Below, one piece after another: positions 8,166 to 17,861 of a stretch of DNA of 64,000 nucleotides. The stretch comes from Lactobacillus panisapium (GTDB taxonomy: Bacteria > Bacillota > Bacilli > Lactobacillales > Lactobacillaceae). The stretch lies in assembly GCF_019469265.1 (NCBI RefSeq), contig NZ_CP048268.1, positions 1,877,001-1,941,000 of the forward strand, read 5' to 3'. The translations under genes and the position numbers were made by a program. The notes under the pieces were generated by a model that saw nothing but the letters and a program-made list of their open reading frames with translations, ran no database searches and had not been told where the DNA came from. Positions within the stretch are counted from its first letter, which is position 1. Each line of letters opens with the position of its first letter.

Positions 8166-9362
8166 CTACTGACCAGTTGAATTGTCATCACTGGTATCCG
8201 TTCCAGTTGAATTATTTTCTGATTCATCTGTCACGACTGAATGATAAATTTGGTAATTAGTAAAGGGATTAGGATCCTTCCACTTAATATTATTATTCTG
8301 CTCATTTAACTTATTGAGCTTAGTTTCATCATTATCCAATACTTTCTTTTCCAAGTCAAGATTGGTCCGGATTTTGTCAGATGCCTTCTGCAGTTCCGCG
8401 GTCGAAACGACTTGGATCGATGATCCATTAATCCACGCATCGTGTCCTTGAATATAACCGCTATCGATATTTTGCGAACAGCCACGATATGTCAATGCCA
8501 AAGCCAACATATCATTGAATGTCAGGTTGGTCCGAACATACTTGGTAAAGATTTTTACTAAATTACGGTAATTAGCAATTGAATCAACCGAGATTGCTTT
8601 GTGGACAACCGCGTTAATTACTTGCCGCTGACGCATTTGCCGCCCATAATCTCCGCGGGGATCATCGTGACGCATCCGAACATAAGCAACTGCATGCCGA
8701 CCATTTAAATGCTGTTTTCCCTTATGAAAATCACACCAGTCATAAGAAAAGTCAAACGGTACGTTAACATCGACACCGCCAACAGCATTAACGAGACTTT
8801 TGAGTGCCTTCATATTCACTTCGACATAATAATTAATCGGAACATCCAGTAATGCGGAAACAGTTCGCATCGACGCCTTGCTTCCGCCTATTCCATAGGC
8901 AGAATTGACCCGAAACATGTTGTACTTATCTCCCGGATCGCCTAGAATATTAGCCAAGGTATCACGCGGAATCGAGGTCATTGTTGCCTTATTTTTACCA
9001 GGATTAGCGGTAGCCAAAATTAACGTATCTGAATTTCCCCTATCATGACGACCCTCAAGTCCTTGATCAACGCCAAGAATTAAAATTGAAATTGGTTTTC
9101 TCTGGGCAATTAACGCAGAAGTAGCAGAATTGCCACTTTGACCATCAATTGCACTGTGTAAAGCGAAATACATGTGAGCAGCCCATGCCAGGCCGCAGCT
9201 TACGCATAAAACGAGTACAATACCGCAAACTCGGGCAAAAAGATTGCCTTTTAGTGCCCCAGTCGGAGCCGCTAAAACATGATTACGGTGAAGATTAAGG
9301 GAAGAGCGCTTTTTACGGTAATCTTCTCTCCGTTTTGAATTTGGTTCCATACCTTGATTCAA
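8166..9362 (-). CDS. LCP (LytR-CpsA-Psr) family cell-wall ligase
   Basis: A 398-residue protein: basic cytosolic N-terminus, one membrane segment (about residues 42-68), then the extracellular LCP catalytic domain. Typical motifs are visible: ILILGVDQG with RGNSDTLIL, MTSIPRDT, NSAYGIGG, GGVDVNVP, and the arginine-rich VRMRHDDPRGDYGRQMRQRQVI. LCP enzymes move teichoic acid or capsule polymers from the undecaprenyl carrier to peptidoglycan outside the cell. The tail after residue 360 is Asn/Asp/Ser/Thr-rich and disordered. Divergent from pepF. Confidence 0.92.
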   Translation of the reverse strand: MNQGMEPNSKRREDYRKKRSSLNLHRNHVLAAPTGALKGNLFARVCGIVLVLCVSCGLAWAAHMYFALHSAIDGQSGNSATSALIAQRKPISILILGVDQGLEGRHDRGNSDTLILATANPGKNKATMTSIPRDTLANILGDPGDKYNMFRVNSAYGIGGSKASMRTVSALLDVPINYYVEVNMKALKSLVNAVGGVDVNVPFDFSYDWCDFHKGKQHLNGRHAVAYVRMRHDDPRGDYGRQMRQRQVINAVVHKAISVDSIANYRNLVKIFTKYVRTNLTFNDMLALALTYRGCSQNIDSGYIQGHDAWINGSSIQVVSTAELQKASDKIRTNLDLEKKVLDNDETKLNKLNEQNNNIKWKDPNPFTNYQIYHSVVTDESENNSTGTDTSDDNSTGQ

Positions 9363-9503
9363 TTCCTTCCATAATTATCCATGTTTATTTGTATCACTTT
9401 CAAACTTGAATTAGAATATTAACAAATATAATTAATAATATCTTATTTTTTAGTTTTTAGCATAATTATTATTAAGCATATAAAAATAAAAGGAGAACTG
9501 TTA

Positions 9504-11309
9504 ATGGCTATTCCCAAAAGAAATGAAGTCCCTGAAGAACTAAAGTGGGATCTAACCCGGATCTTTAAAACGGATAAAGACTGGGAAATCGCATACAATC
9601 AAGTTAAAAATGATGTTCAGAGTCTAAGTAATTTAAAGGAAAAATTCACTGAATCAGGGCATAAATTATATGAAGGTTTAAACAAGATTTTGACTGTTAG
9701 TCGGAATTTAGAAAAGGTTTATGTCTATGCAACCATGTCTAGCGATATCGACACCAGTAATGCCCACTATCTCGGATATGTGGCCCAAGTGCAGGCACTT
9801 ACCAGTCAGTTCGAAGCGGCCATTGCTTTCCTCAATCCCGCAATTCTCCAAGTTCCCGAAGAAAAAATGGCACAGTTTAAGAGTGAAGAGCCACGACTAA
9901 ATGACTACGCCCACATGCTGGAACAGATCACACGTAAAAGGCCGCACACGCTATCAGCCCAGGAAGAACGACTAATTGCCGATGCTGGCGATGCACTGAG
10001 TACTTCCGAAAACACCTATAATGTGTTAACCAATTCCGACATGGAATACGGTTATGTACAAAATGAAGATGGCGAAATGGTGCAATTGTCCGACGGCCTC
10101 TATTCCCTACTCATTCAGTCCCAAGACCGGGAAGTTCGTCAAAACGCTTTTGATGTTATGTATGCAACTTATGATCAATTTAAAAACTCACTTGCTTCTA
10201 CCCTTTCTGGTGAAGTTAAGGAACATAACTATAACGCGCGGGTTCACCACTATGATTCGGCTAAAAATGCTGCATTAGATGAAAATGGTATCCCCACAAT
10301 TGTGTATGATACTTTAATTACTGAGGTTGACCAACACCTTGATTTACTACACGAATACGTAAATTTGCGAAAGCAAATCTTGGGCTTAAACGACTTACAA
10401 ATGTGGGACATGTATGTTCCTTTAACCGGTAAGCCATCATTGAGCTATACTTTTGCGGAAGCCAAGAAGGAAGCTAAAAAAGCTTTGCGCCCTCTTGGTG
10501 AAGACTATTTGAAGCAAGTCGATTACATCTTTAATAATCGGGTAATTGACGTAGTTGAATCACAGAATAAGGCAACAGGAGCATATTCCGGTGGCTCTTA
10601 TGATACAGATGCTTATGAGCTACTCAATTGGGAAAATAATGTTGACTCCCTCTATACGCTAGTACACGAAACTGGTCACTCTGTCCACAGCATGTACACA
10701 AGACAGACACAGCCATACGTTTATGGTGATTACCCAATTTTTGTTGCCGAAATTGCCTCTACAACTAACGAAAACATTTTAACTGAATATTTCTTAGATC
10801 ATATCACTGATCCCAAGACACGGGCATTTGTCCTTAATTATTACCTTGATTCATTTAAAGGTACGTTATACCGGCAAACGCAGTTTGCAGAATTTGAGCA
10901 ATTTATTCATGAAATGGATGCCAAGGGCGAACCTTTGACAGCTGACCAGTTAGATGACTTTTATGGTGAACTAAATCAGCGCTATTACGGGGACGCGGTA
11001 GAACCAGGTGGTGAAATTGCCAAAGAATGGGCACGGATTCCGCACTTCTACTATAACTTCTACGTTTACCAATATGCTACGGGTTTTGCGGCTGCTACTG
11101 CTCTTGCCAATAACGTGGTTCACGGCAGCAGCGACCAAAAAGAGGCCTACCTCAATTTCTTAAAATCCGGTTCAAGCGATTACCCGGTCGAAATTATGAA
11201 ACGGGCGGGCGTTGACATGACTAAGCCTGACTATCTGGAAGAAGCTTTCACAACTTTTGCACAACGCTTAACTGAATTTAAAACAATTGTGACAAAAAAT
11301 CTTAAATAA
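9504..11309 (+). CDS. pepF: oligoendopeptidase F
   Basis: A 601-residue zinc metallopeptidase of family M3B. The zinc site is HETGH at residues 388-392, and the third ligand Glu lies downstream in VAEIASTTNE. There is no signal peptide, so it acts in the cytosol, cutting peptides of roughly 7-17 residues taken up by peptide transporters. Length matches the family's usual 600. The start ATG has a strong AAGGAG site 7 bases upstream. It stands alone, divergent from the LCP gene and convergent with the M20 gene. Confidence 0.95.
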   Translation: MAIPKRNEVPEELKWDLTRIFKTDKDWEIAYNQVKNDVQSLSNLKEKFTESGHKLYEGLNKILTVSRNLEKVYVYATMSSDIDTSNAHYLGYVAQVQALTSQFEAAIAFLNPAILQVPEEKMAQFKSEEPRLNDYAHMLEQITRKRPHTLSAQEERLIADAGDALSTSENTYNVLTNSDMEYGYVQNEDGEMVQLSDGLYSLLIQSQDREVRQNAFDVMYATYDQFKNSLASTLSGEVKEHNYNARVHHYDSAKNAALDENGIPTIVYDTLITEVDQHLDLLHEYVNLRKQILGLNDLQMWDMYVPLTGKPSLSYTFAEAKKEAKKALRPLGEDYLKQVDYIFNNRVIDVVESQNKATGAYSGGSYDTDAYELLNWENNVDSLYTLVHETGHSVHSMYTRQTQPYVYGDYPIFVAEIASTTNENILTEYFLDHITDPKTRAFVLNYYLDSFKGTLYRQTQFAEFEQFIHEMDAKGEPLTADQLDDFYGELNQRYYGDAVEPGGEIAKEWARIPHFYYNFYVYQYATGFAAATALANNVVHGSSDQKEAYLNFLKSGSSDYPVEIMKRAGVDMTKPDYLEEAFTTFAQRLTEFKTIVTKNLK

Positions 11310-11369
11310 CCCTTGAAATTTTGCCATGTAAATAATATAACAAATATGGAAATAAAATTTCTCACATCA

Positions 11370-11402
11370 AAAAACCACTTCTTTGAATAAGAAGTGGTTT
11401 TT
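11370..11402. terminator. bidirectional terminator between pepF and the M20 gene
   Basis: A perfect 14-bp stem (AAAAACCACTTCTT / AAGAAGTGGTTTTT) with loop TGAAT between convergent genes. Confidence 0.9.
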
Positions 11403-11414
11403 CTATAGTTAAAA

Positions 11415-12557
11415 TTATTGGTATTCGGTCCAAAAGCGTTTGGCTAAAGCTTGGTATAATTGACATCCCAATAAATAGTCATCTACTGCAACATATTCAT
11501 TTGGTTGATGATCGGTTGTCCCCGCTGCTGGTCCTAAAATAATGATTGGAAAAGTGCCAGCTTGAATATATTCAGATGAATCCGTTGCACCTGTTCCCGC
11601 CGTATACTCGCACGGCAAATTAAATTCTTGGTTAACAACCTGTTTGGCTAATCTTGCCAGTTTCGTATTTTCTTGGTTAGGCAGCGGCACTTCAGGAAAG
11701 CTATAGCTAATTTCTAGCTGCGCACCCTGCTCATTTAATTGCGCTACAATCTGTTCTAATTCTTGGTATATCTGCTCATTAGGATAAACCGGTGTTGTCC
11801 TGATATTGCCTGAAAGCCAAGCATGATCAGGAACCGAGTTAATCTGACTGCCACCTTGAATCTGACTGATTACATGGGTCAAAGAGCCCAAGACTGGATC
11901 CTTTTTTGTATGACTAGCCATTAAGTCCTGTGCCTTTTGGGCAAAAGCAATCAGCGGCATAATCGCATTTTGACCTTTTTCTGGTGTCGATGAATGGACA
12001 CAAACTCCCTTTGAAGTCACGTAATAATCGATTACGCCTTTATGAGTTACCCGGATATTAAAGTGCGAGGGTTCACCAACAATTAGGCCAACTAAATCTT
12101 TAGCATAGCCTTCTTTGACTAATTGCGCTGCCCCGTATTCGCCGGTTTCCTCCCCAACAGAAGCTAATAAGCGAATTCGGCCAGGCAGTTCTTGCCCACT
12201 GTCTAACAAATCAAGCATTGCAACCACCATTGCCGCAAGGCCGGATTTCATATCGCTTGCGCCCCGACCATAGAGCTTGCCATCTTTAATTGTCGCTTCA
12301 AACGGCGGAAACTGCCAATTTGCCAAATCACCAGCTGACACAACATCCTCATGCCCGGAAAAGCCGAGCAATGGACCATGATTTCCCATTGTCACAACTA
12401 AATTGTCTCGTCCGGGTGCATAAGTGACACGTTCAATGTTAACAGGATAATTTTTAAATAAGTTCGTCAGATAATCAGCAACTAGACTTTCATGATCATT
12501 GGCCGAATCAATCGCGATTAAATCGCTCAGAATTCTAAGTGCACGTTTTTTATCCAC
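11415..12557 (-). CDS. M20 family deacylase (ArgE/DapE-like)
   Basis: A 380-residue zinc amidohydrolase of the M20 family. Metal and catalytic motifs are in order: GHEDVVSAGD (His/Asp), GRGASDMKSG (bridging Asp), GEETGEYGA (catalytic Glu-Glu), GEPSHFN, and the C-terminal ILGPAAGTTDHQPNEYV (His). The dimerisation domain lies in between (about 175-290). Annotators usually call it succinyl-diaminopimelate desuccinylase or ArgE/DapE deacylase; the true substrate is not decided by sequence. It is 15 bases downstream of the amino-acid ABC transporter genes, so it may process the imported compound, such as an N-acyl amino acid or dipeptide. Confidence 0.85.
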   Translation of the reverse strand: MDKKRALRILSDLIAIDSANDHESLVADYLTNLFKNYPVNIERVTYAPGRDNLVVTMGNHGPLLGFSGHEDVVSAGDLANWQFPPFEATIKDGKLYGRGASDMKSGLAAMVVAMLDLLDSGQELPGRIRLLASVGEETGEYGAAQLVKEGYAKDLVGLIVGEPSHFNIRVTHKGVIDYYVTSKGVCVHSSTPEKGQNAIMPLIAFAQKAQDLMASHTKKDPVLGSLTHVISQIQGGSQINSVPDHAWLSGNIRTTPVYPNEQIYQELEQIVAQLNEQGAQLEISYSFPEVPLPNQENTKLARLAKQVVNQEFNLPCEYTAGTGATDSSEYIQAGTFPIIILGPAAGTTDHQPNEYVAVDDYLLGCQLYQALAKRFWTEYQ

Positions 12558-12572
12558 AATTTTATCCTCTTT

Positions 12573-13322
12573 TTATGCTTCTAGTACTTTTGCCAAAAAT
12601 TCCTGCGCCCGCTTGGTCTTTGGTTGGGCAAAAAATTCTTGTGGTGCCGCCTTTTCTTGTACATAGCCGTCTGCCATGAACCAAACTTCATCGGCAACGT
12701 TTTTGGCAAAGCCCATCTCGTGAGTGACCACCACCATGGTCATCCCTTTTTGCGCTAAATCTTGCATTACTTTCAATACTTCGCCGACCATTTCTGGATC
12801 AAGAGCCGAAGTTGGTTCATCAAACAGCATCACTTCTGGATCCATAGCTAATGCCCGTGCAATCGCCACCCGCTGCTGCTGACCACCAGATAAGCTTGCT
12901 GGAAATGCTTCAGCTTTATCTTCCAGCCCAACTTGTTTGAGCAGTTCAATGCCCTTAGCCGTTGCTTCCTCATCGCTAAGCTTTTTGACTTTCATTGGCG
13001 CCAATTTGATATTTTCAATAATATTCATATGTGGAAATAAGTTGAATTGTTGAAAAACCATTCCCATTTTTTCACGTAAAGTATCTAGTTGATCCTCACT
13101 TAAGGCGGTTAGTTCCTGCCCGTTAAACAGTACTTTGCCGGAAGTCGGCTCGTCTAAAAGATTAAGACAGCGCAAAAAGGTACTTTTTCCCGCACCACTT
13201 GGACCAACCAAGCAGATCACCTGGCCATCATCAACTTCTGCGTTGATATCCTTTAAAACTTCATTATGACCGAATGTCTTTTTCAAATGTTCTACTTCAA
13301 TAACTGGGGCCTTGTTAGTCAT
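12573..13322 (-). CDS. amino-acid ABC transporter ATPase (GlnQ type)
   Basis: A 249-residue ATPase with Walker [10 protein letters not shown], signature [17 protein letters not shown], Walker [14 protein letters not shown] and switch His in VVTHEMGF. This is the polar amino-acid uptake class (PAAT). It overlaps the end of the upstream substrate-binding/permease gene by 8 bases, which shows coupled translation. It powers import by the protein encoded at 13315-14811. Confidence 0.92.
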   Translation of the reverse strand: MTNKAPVIEVEHLKKTFGHNEVLKDINAEVDDGQVICLVGPSGAGKSTFLRCLNLLDEPTSGKVLFNGQELTALSEDQLDTLREKMGMVFQQFNLFPHMNIIENIKLAPMKVKKLSDEEATAKGIELLKQVGLEDKAEAFPASLSGGQQQRVAIARALAMDPEVMLFDEPTSALDPEMVGEVLKVMQDLAQKGMTMVVVTHEMGFAKNVADEVWFMADGYVQEKAAPQEFFAQPKTKRAQEFLAKVLEA

Positions 13323-14811
13323 GATTCATTTTCCTTTCAAATACTTTCATCAAGCTGGACAGGCCAAAGGTGATGATAAAGTACAAAATCATTGTAATTA
13401 CTAATGGCATGACTCCACGATAGGTATCAGCCTGAACAATTCTTGACTGGTAAATCAGGTCTTTAACACCAATAACAGAAACAATTGAACTTTCCTTAAT
13501 CAAGGAAACGAACTCGTTTCCCAGAGCAGGCCAAATATTTTTCATAGCCTGCGGCATAATTACATAGCGCATCGTTGCCGAGCGTGACAGTCCTAATGAA
13601 CGTGAGGCTTCTGTCTGTCCTGTCGCAATTGAATTTATTCCTGACCGAATAACTTCCGCAACGTAAGCCGCCGAGTTCAGTGAAACAGCAATGATTCCTG
13701 ACAAAAGTGCCGGAATATTGACTACTAAACCTAGGCCAAAATAGATAAAGAGCAGTTGGACCATTAAAGGCGTTCCCCGCACAAATTCAATATATGCCGT
13801 TGCAATTGAATGAGCAATTTCATTATGGCTTAACCGCATTAAAGCCAAAATTGCTCCTAGTAAAAAGCCAAAAATGACTGAGATTGCTGAAATAAACAGG
13901 GTATAGCCAACACCAGCAATAAAGAAGTCTTTATATGCCCACATTGAGTTCGAAGCCTTAGCCTCTTTTTTAGTTTTTCCACCTGCTAGGTATTTACCGG
14001 CTTTTGGTAAATAAACCTTGTTAATCAAATCCTTCTTTTTAATCTCAGCAATCGATTTATTTGCCGCTTTGACTAAACTTGTAGCACCTTTATGAAAAGC
14101 TACGGCAGAACCATCAGAAGTTATCTTTAATCCTGAAGGAATCGCCATGATGCCATCCGTATTTTTGGCAAAAGCAGCTGCAGTGGCGGTATCAACTGCC
14201 ACCGCATCGAACTTATTGGTTTTCAAAGCTAAGATAAGATCACTGTCTTTATCCATCGTTTTCAGTTTGGTCTGTTTTGCTTGCTCCTTAATCAGAGTTG
14301 CCTGCAAACTGCCAGTCTGAGCACCGATTGCCTTGCCTTTAAAAGAACGGAAGTCATGGTACTTATCTTTATCAGCCTTTCTAATCAGTAAATCTTGTCC
14401 ACTTCTGTAATAAGCCGTACTAAAATCTACACTCTGAGCCCGCTTAGGTGTTGCGGTCATCCCAGAAATGACCATATCGATCTTGCCAGTTTCCAGGGCA
14501 ACAAGTAAGGAATCAAAATCCATTGTCCGAACAACTAATTTGACCCCTAAATCGTGGGCAATTTTCTGCCCAACCTCAATGTCCATCCCGACTACCTTAG
14601 ACTTGCCATTAATATTTTTGACAAATTCATAGGGAGGAAAGTCTGGACTGGTTCCCATAACCAGCTCGCCCTTATTTTTTACTTTTTTCAGGTAAGTATC
14701 CGTTATTTTAGTGGTTTGAGTGTCTTTGGCAGCTACTGTTTTTTGTGGCACCAAGGCCAACAACATGAACGCTGCGAGGACTATTTCAAGCCATTTCCAC
14801 GCCTTTTTCAT
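13315..14811 (-). CDS. amino-acid ABC transporter, fused substrate-binding and permease protein (GlnP type)
   Basis: A 498-residue fusion. After a signal/anchor segment (residues 8-27) comes a periplasmic-binding type domain (about 45-275), with the typical [20 protein letters not shown] and [14 protein letters not shown] motifs. A permease domain follows (about 290-498), with five membrane segments and the EAA-like loop [22 protein letters not shown]. Lactic acid bacteria use such fusions for glutamine, glutamate or other polar amino acids; substrate not fixed. Operon order: this gene, the ATPase, then the M20 deacylase. Confidence 0.92.
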   Translation of the reverse strand: MKKAWKWLEIVLAAFMLLALVPQKTVAAKDTQTTKITDTYLKKVKNKGELVMGTSPDFPPYEFVKNINGKSKVVGMDIEVGQKIAHDLGVKLVVRTMDFDSLLVALETGKIDMVISGMTATPKRAQSVDFSTAYYRSGQDLLIRKADKDKYHDFRSFKGKAIGAQTGSLQATLIKEQAKQTKLKTMDKDSDLILALKTNKFDAVAVDTATAAAFAKNTDGIMAIPSGLKITSDGSAVAFHKGATSLVKAANKSIAEIKKKDLINKVYLPKAGKYLAGGKTKKEAKASNSMWAYKDFFIAGVGYTLFISAISVIFGFLLGAILALMRLSHNEIAHSIATAYIEFVRGTPLMVQLLFIYFGLGLVVNIPALLSGIIAVSLNSAAYVAEVIRSGINSIATGQTEASRSLGLSRSATMRYVIMPQAMKNIWPALGNEFVSLIKESSIVSVIGVKDLIYQSRIVQADTYRGVMPLVITMILYFIITFGLSSLMKVFERKMNHD

Positions 14812-14919
14812 AACTTTTCCTCCATTATCAGCTTTTACATTATAGCAATTATAATAATATAAATATTAAATTACAACGTCATATTTGACTTTTTTTCTCA
14901 TTTTTGGTAATCAAAATAA

Positions 14920-14968
14920 AAAATGTTCTGCTTACTAACCTTGTTAGATCGTAAATGCAGAACATTTT
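14920..14968 (-). terminator. terminator of the lactate oxidase gene
   Basis: Outer stem AAAATGTTCTGC / GCAGAACATTTT with an inner CTAAC-CTT-GTTAG hairpin, followed on the minus strand by a T-run. Confidence 0.85.
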
Positions 14969-14988
14969 CGTTAATAATATTTAAAATT

Positions 14989-16224
14989 CTATTCTTGAGA
15001 AGCACCAGAAACAGCATCGGTTGCTGAATCCTCTTCTTTTAGCTGATTATCATTAGTTACAGGATATGGGGTAATCCTTGATGGATCAGTATTTGACTTC
15101 AAGTTATCAGCAGTATAGTTGAAATGCGTCAACCGGGCATGCTTAATATCTGCAATCGTCTTGCAACCAGTCAATTGCATATCAATTAACAATTCCTGGT
15201 TAAGCTGTTCAATCACTGATTGAACGCCCTTTGCACCGCCAAGTGCCAAGCCGTATAGATATGGGCGACCAATTCCGACCAAATCAGCACCAAGGGCTAA
15301 AGCCTTGAAGACATGCGAACCGCGCCGTACACCTGAATCAAAGATGATTGGTACACGGTGGTCAACTGCCTTAGCAATTTCTGGCAACATGTCGATTGTT
15401 GCTGGACCACAGTCAATTTCACGGCCACCATGATTAGTTACGTAAATTCCGTCAGCACCGGCACCCATTGCTAAGAAGGCATCTTCAGCACAAACAACAC
15501 CTTTAACAAAGACAGGCAAGCCTGACATTTCCTTAATCCGCTTAATATCTTCTGGGCCAATCTTTTGTGCCGAAGAAGCATACATTTGCGCAACAGTTTG
15601 ACCTTCACCCTTTGCGCCTTGATAGCGAGTAAAGAAATCTAGTGGAACTGGATAAGCAAATTTAGTTCTTAAGTTAGCTTCACGAAAACCGGAAACAAGA
15701 GCATCAACAGTTAATAAAATACCAGAATAACCAGCTTTTTTAACTGCATCAAAGACCATCTTATTGAAATCCCAGTCCTTACTTAAGTAAAGTTGGAAAA
15801 ATCTTGGTGCATTGGGAGCTGCAGCCGCAATATCTTCAACACTCTTGTTTGCATAAGTACTTGATGTAAATAAAGCACCAGCCGCAGCCGCACCCTTTTG
15901 TGTAGCAACTTCAGCATCCTTATGTGCAATACCGTGGCAAGCTATTGGTGAAATCATTACTGGCGTTTTAAGCTTCATTCCCATAAATTCGGTATCAAGT
16001 TGCGGACTATCCATGTTAGTCAACGCACGAGGCACAATTTGGAAATGATTAAACGCAGCAGTATTATTACGCCATGTCCACTCATTCTCCGAGCCAGAGG
16101 CAATATAATAATAAGCTCCCTCTGGCATGACTTCTTTTGCACGCTCCTCAAGTTCATCGAGGTTAATCATGTTTATTGCTTCGTCCCGATCACTTTGAGG
16201 AAATCCATTATAATATGATGTCAT
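14989..16224 (-). CDS. lox: L-lactate oxidase (FMN alpha-hydroxyacid oxidase) with C-terminal flavinylation-like tag
   Basis: A 411-residue TIM-barrel FMN enzyme that oxidises L-lactate to pyruvate, passing electrons to O2 (giving H2O2) or another acceptor. Active-site residues fall at the positions I recall for Aerococcus lactate oxidase: Y40, A95, Y146, D174, R181, Y215, K241, H265 (NHGGRE) and R268. That enzyme is about 374 residues long; here about 35 extra residues form a hydrophilic tail ending TDAVSGASQE. DAVSGAS at 403-409 matches the ApbE flavinylation site and resembles the tail of the multicopper oxidase. No signal peptide: cytosolic. Single gene with a cre-like box over its promoter and a strong AAGGAG site. 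Confidence 0.93.
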   Translation of the reverse strand: MTSYYNGFPQSDRDEAINMINLDELEERAKEVMPEGAYYYIASGSENEWTWRNNTAAFNHFQIVPRALTNMDSPQLDTEFMGMKLKTPVMISPIACHGIAHKDAEVATQKGAAAAGALFTSSTYANKSVEDIAAAAPNAPRFFQLYLSKDWDFNKMVFDAVKKAGYSGILLTVDALVSGFREANLRTKFAYPVPLDFFTRYQGAKGEGQTVAQMYASSAQKIGPEDIKRIKEMSGLPVFVKGVVCAEDAFLAMGAGADGIYVTNHGGREIDCGPATIDMLPEIAKAVDHRVPIIFDSGVRRGSHVFKALALGADLVGIGRPYLYGLALGGAKGVQSVIEQLNQELLIDMQLTGCKTIADIKHARLTHFNYTADNLKSNTDPSRITPYPVTNDNQLKEEDSATDAVSGASQE

Positions 16225-16260
16225 TGATAAGACTCCTTTGTTTCAAAACTATCTCCTTCT

Positions 16261-16282
16261 ATTATACATGCAAATGCTTACA
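16261..16282 (-). promoter_or_regulatory. promoter -10 and cre-like site of the lactate oxidase gene
   Basis: On the minus strand TGTAAGCATTTGCA (rc of 16269-16282) matches the catabolite-responsive element TGWAANCGNTNWCA at 12 of 14 positions. It lies three bases upstream of a perfect TATAAT (rc of 16261-16266). This position would let CcpA block transcription when sugar is plentiful. Confidence 0.5.
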
Positions 16283-16351
16283 ATAGTTAGTGAATTTCAA
16301 AAAAGAATGTTATTTTATTGTGCCTTTCACCCAGCTATTTTTTCACAAACA

Positions 16352-16386
16352 AAAAAAGAAACCTGCTTGCGCAAATTTCTTTTTAC
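16352..16386 (-). terminator. terminator of the metal transporter operon
   Basis: Stem AAAAAGAAA / TTTCTTTTT around a GC-rich loop, just after the permease stop codon, with a T-run on the minus strand. Confidence 0.6.
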
Positions 16387-16390
16387 TATT

Positions 16391-17188
16391 TTATAGGCTG
16401 CGTCTAATTAAATGTATGAAGTAAGTAACAAGATAAATTACAACCTCAATTACGGCAATGAAAAAGGTAACTGGTAAATTGGTAATAAAACCAAGATATA
16501 ACCCTAGCCACACACCAACAAGAGCAAAGAAGACAGACCAGGCAATCATTGCGCCAACTGTCTTACCCAGGTAATTAGCCGTAGCTGGTGGCAAAGTCAG
16601 TAGAATAAAAACTAATAATGAGCCAACAATTTGTGCACCAATTGATACAGACATTGCTAAGGCAATTAAAAATACCAGACTAACCCAGCCAGTTTTAACC
16701 CCATGCGCCAGTGCCCCAATATGATCAAATGAATCAAAATTAAGCTGCTTTTGCATACCGAAAATCATTAATAACACAATGATGGATAAAATAACCAGTT
16801 GAACTACGCCACGCTTATCAACACCGATTATGCTGCCAAACAAAATATTAGTAGCATAATTACTATTGGCACCGGAAATGGCCAAGAATAATACCCCTAG
16901 CCCCGTGAACAAGGCAGAAATCGCACTAATTGACGATTCTTTTTGCTCACTGTGCAGTGATAATTCACCAACACTGATTGAACCAAGAAGGGTAAATAAT
17001 AACATGCCCCATAACGGTCCAATCCCGCACCAGACAGCAAAGGCTGCTCCGGCAAAGCCGATTTCTGATAAGGTATGCGCTAAAAAGCTAAAGTTGCGGG
17101 CAACCACATAAACACCTACGGTACCACAGGTAATCGCAATAAAAGTACTAGCCAAGAAGGCATTGCGCATAAAGTCATATGCAAACAT
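16391..17188 (-). CDS. metal ABC transporter permease (ZnuB/MntB type)
   Basis: A 265-residue membrane protein with eight or nine hydrophobic segments and the ABC-3 family pattern (ending HLIRRSL). It starts on the stop codon of the ATPase gene (shared base at 17188). It imports Zn2+ or Mn2+ together with the ATPase and the binding protein of the same operon; which metal is uncertain (see the binding protein). Confidence 0.9.
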   Translation of the reverse strand: MFAYDFMRNAFLASTFIAITCGTVGVYVVARNFSFLAHTLSEIGFAGAAFAVWCGIGPLWGMLLFTLLGSISVGELSLHSEQKESSISAISALFTGLGVLFLAISGANSNYATNILFGSIIGVDKRGVVQLVILSIIVLLMIFGMQKQLNFDSFDHIGALAHGVKTGWVSLVFLIALAMSVSIGAQIVGSLLVFILLTLPPATANYLGKTVGAMIAWSVFFALVGVWLGLYLGFITNLPVTFFIAVIEVVIYLVTYFIHLIRRSL

Positions 17189-17841
17189 TATTCATAGGCC
17201 TCCTTGAAATTCGCCATTTCCCCCTGCTCAATTTTTTGGTGGTTCAAATACAGGTAGTCCTGCATATATTTTTCCGCCAACGGGATATCATGCGTTACAA
17301 ATAAAACCGTTATTTTGTGTTTTTCATTTAAGTGCTTAATCAACCGCATGAGTTCATCCTTAGCCACTGGATCTAAGCTGGCAGTAGCCTCATCCAAAAT
17401 AATTACATTTGGACTATCAAGAAGCGCTTGGGCTAGATAAGCACGCTGCTTTTGCCCGCCTGAAGCTTCACCCATCCGCGTATTCCTAATATCGTATAAG
17501 TTTGTCTCCTGCAGCTGGGCTTTAATAATTTTCTTTACCTTGCCCGTCTTAATTAAAGGTGCATTTAAACCAATAAAAGCGGCAATTGATAGCGGGTATT
17601 CCGCATCAATATTACGAAACTGGGGAACATAGCCTAAGCGAACACCATCCGCAAATTCAAATGAACCGCTTGACGGTACCAGCATTTTCATTAAAACATT
17701 GATTAACGTTGTCTTACCAGTACCATTGGGACCTAAGAGCGCAGTCATCGATCCTTTTTTTAGTTTAAAATTCAAATTTTCAAAAACGGTCTTTTTGTCA
17801 AATCTCATTGAGAGATTATTAACTGTTAAAATATCAGACAA
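17188..17841 (-). CDS. metal ABC transporter ATPase (ZnuC/MntA type)
   Basis: A 217-residue ATPase with Walker A GPNGTGKTT, signature SGGQKQRAYLAQAL, Walker B VIILDEATASLDP and switch His in FVTHDIP. It is shorter than usual but complete. It begins 20 bases after the amidase gene and overlaps the permease gene. Third gene of the four-gene operon. Confidence 0.9.
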   Translation of the reverse strand: MSDILTVNNLSMRFDKKTVFENLNFKLKKGSMTALLGPNGTGKTTLINVLMKMLVPSSGSFEFADGVRLGYVPQFRNIDAEYPLSIAAFIGLNAPLIKTGKVKKIIKAQLQETNLYDIRNTRMGEASGGQKQRAYLAQALLDSPNVIILDEATASLDPVAKDELMRLIKHLNEKHKITVLFVTHDIPLAEKYMQDYLYLNHQKIEQGEMANFKEAYE

Positions 17842-17861
17842 ATTGCACCTCTGAAACTTTT

